Shown here: piece by piece, positions 6,901 through 6,972 of the stretch | Layout: every line of letters begins with the position of its first letter | How positions within the stretch are numbered: the first letter of the stretch is position 1 | Assembly: GCA_964387935.1 (NCBI GenBank) | Contig: CAYLZN010000312.1 | Location: 1-6,972, forward strand | From: CAYLZN01 sp964387935 | GTDB taxonomy: Bacteria > Acidobacteriota > Vicinamibacteria > Vicinamibacterales > JAFNAJ01 | Direction: 5' to 3' | DNA length: 6,972 nt | Made by a program: the position numbers and the translations under genes | Notes under the pieces: model-generated | Told to the model about the DNA's origin: nothing | Databases searched by the model: none | What the model saw: only the letters and a program-made list of their open reading frames with translations

Positions 6901-6972
6901 CGTGCCGCGGCTCGAGATGGACGAACACCTGCGCGAACGCCGGGAGCAGGCGAAGCCGAAGCCGACCACCGA
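3935..6972 (+). CDS. secreted S9 family (prolyl oligopeptidase-type) serine peptidase, 3' end off window
   Basis: An uninterrupted frame of 1,012 codons runs off the right edge, probably just short of the stop (Lys/Pro-rich tail). Residues 1-31 look like a signal peptide: RR at 6-7, a hydrophobic AIATATILIGASAVL core, possible cleavage after A31. Residues of about 50-730 form a TolB/WD40-like beta-propeller (TIISSDGKWLAYRW, VWRVPVGGG), interrupted by Pro/Ala/Glu-rich stretches near 110, 200-230 and 385-420. The catalytic alpha/beta-hydrolase domain begins at about 740 (GALFLPTDYQPG) and includes YIYERLSD. The triad is S833 in GHSWGGYQT, D922 in HNDKDGAV and H954 in GENHGLRK, spaced as in DPP4/acylaminoacyl-peptidase relatives. 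It should hydrolyse oligopeptides in the periplasm or outside the cell; the exact specificity cannot be read. It is divergent from the two-component remnant, stands alone in view, and shows no damage, unlike everything to its left except the regulator. Confidence 0.95.
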   Translation, partial: MDEPGRRTVAVGAAAIATATILIGASAVLQARQPPAPSAPRGATPLATEAAAPRPIALDDILAWRTIGPTIISSDGKWLAYRWSPVQGDSEVVVRALDGDKEYRFPIGELPPPPAPTGGPPPTRTTDLAFSDDGAWVAFTVYQPRKEAERLRRQRRPVQNSVKLVELASGTAVEYPKVRQFAFSGESSVAIGLLRYQPEAGAGGGPAAAPERPPAGVDRPASAAPDRPRGADFILRELRTGQELAMGGVSEFSFDKKGRWLAWAIDAEGDIGNGVSVRDLTSGVVRPLDSGKTSYEKLHWTEEGDALAVLKGVEDKTYEDKLYTVVGFLDLDAATPRRVTYDPSKDTAFPAGMTISPNREPEWTSDRAALLFGIHEPKKRPESAQQKSPTIETPAEGQRPASVPARSPGEAEAADEKPDLVIWHWQDRRLQSQQQVQEDRDKRFSYLATWRLAEQKFLRLADEDLRDVLIPERGRWTIGVDRRSHELTGSLEGRNYQDVYAVDLETGQRRLVAKQIRWTFGQAPDSRSFLYFDNGHYHVVDLASGRTTNITQSAPVSFVNVEDDHNVVKPPVPPVGWGSDGESVLLSDAWDVWRVPVGGGAATNVTGDGRTKQVRYRRRFVLDPDEKGIDLARPLYFEMYGEWTKKGGIARVEAATPGARALVWDDAAYARLLKAKKADRVAFSRETWKEYPDFHVADATLGGARRVTDGRKQLESFVWTSGARLIDYVSDKGQKLQGALFLPTDYQPGRTYPTIVYIYERLSDQLNRFAAPTANGFNRSVYTSNGYAVLMPDIGYTVNDPGMSAVWCVLPALKAAIATGVVDPKRVGLHGHSWGGYQTSFLVTQTAAFKAAAAGAPLTNMVSMYSLIYKNTGGGNMAIFESSQGRFRGGYWDNWEAYVRNSPIALAKNVTTPLLLLHNDKDGAVDFTQGVEYYNTLRRLKKPVVLLEYVGENHGLRKPANQQDYTVRMKEFFDHHLMGTPAPAWWTEGVPRLEMDEHLRERREQAKPKPTT

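Noticed and set aside
6095..6928. Minus-strand open frame of 277 codons over the peptidase catalytic domain
   Set aside because: It is antisense to the conserved HSWGG/HNDKD region, and its His/Arg/Val-rich composition is typical of high-GC antisense frames. No domain is recognisable.
1..6972. Defence system, CRISPR array, insertion sequence, tRNA or rRNA
   Set aside because: I found no spaced repeats, transposase motifs, terminal inverted repeats or RNA gene signatures by eye on either strand. The broken-gene pattern is not accompanied by a recognisable mobile element.

Overview
The window is high-GC DNA, about two thirds G+C by eye. Its gene families are a secreted S9 peptidase, a periplasmic-propeller histidine kinase with a LuxR-type regulator, multidomain Ser/Thr kinase pieces, and an 'IANTS' C-terminal domain. 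Together they suggest a soil Acidobacteriota, most likely Vicinamibacteria (Luteitalea/Vicinamibacter-like). That placement is inferred from family content; no rRNA or marker gene is present.

Only two genes look intact. One is a NarL/LuxR-type response regulator (1750-2442, minus strand). The other is a large secreted S9 prolyl-oligopeptidase-family peptidase (3935 to the right edge, plus strand) with a complete Ser-Asp-His triad; its last residues and stop codon lie outside the window.

The rest of the left 3.8 kb is a patchwork of broken genes. At 1-339 (plus) is a scrap of a multidomain Ser/Thr-kinase-type protein: a possible formylglycine-generating-enzyme-like (SUMF1) piece joined out of frame to an alpha/beta-hydrolase-like piece. 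At 531-870 (minus) is the C-terminal domain of a secreted protein. It is joined to a frameshifted, truncated endonuclease/exonuclease/phosphatase (EEP) gene (about 871-1732, minus). At 2463-3715 (minus) is a propeller histidine kinase with at least three frameshifts; most of its propeller, its membrane segment and its phosphoacceptor-His helix are missing. At 3715-3783 (plus) is an isolated Ser/Thr kinase activation-loop fragment, placed between the kinase remnant and the peptidase leader.

The histidine kinase and response regulator were presumably once a co-transcribed two-component pair (20 bases apart, same strand). The regulator now looks like an orphan. The peptidase has its own leader with a good Shine-Dalgarno and is transcribed divergently from the two-component pair. 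I see no clearly undescribed system. The most notable signal is the concentration of truncated, frameshifted and abruptly joined gene fragments around one intact regulator. It is either a real gene graveyard or a mis-assembled stretch, and raw reads would distinguish these.
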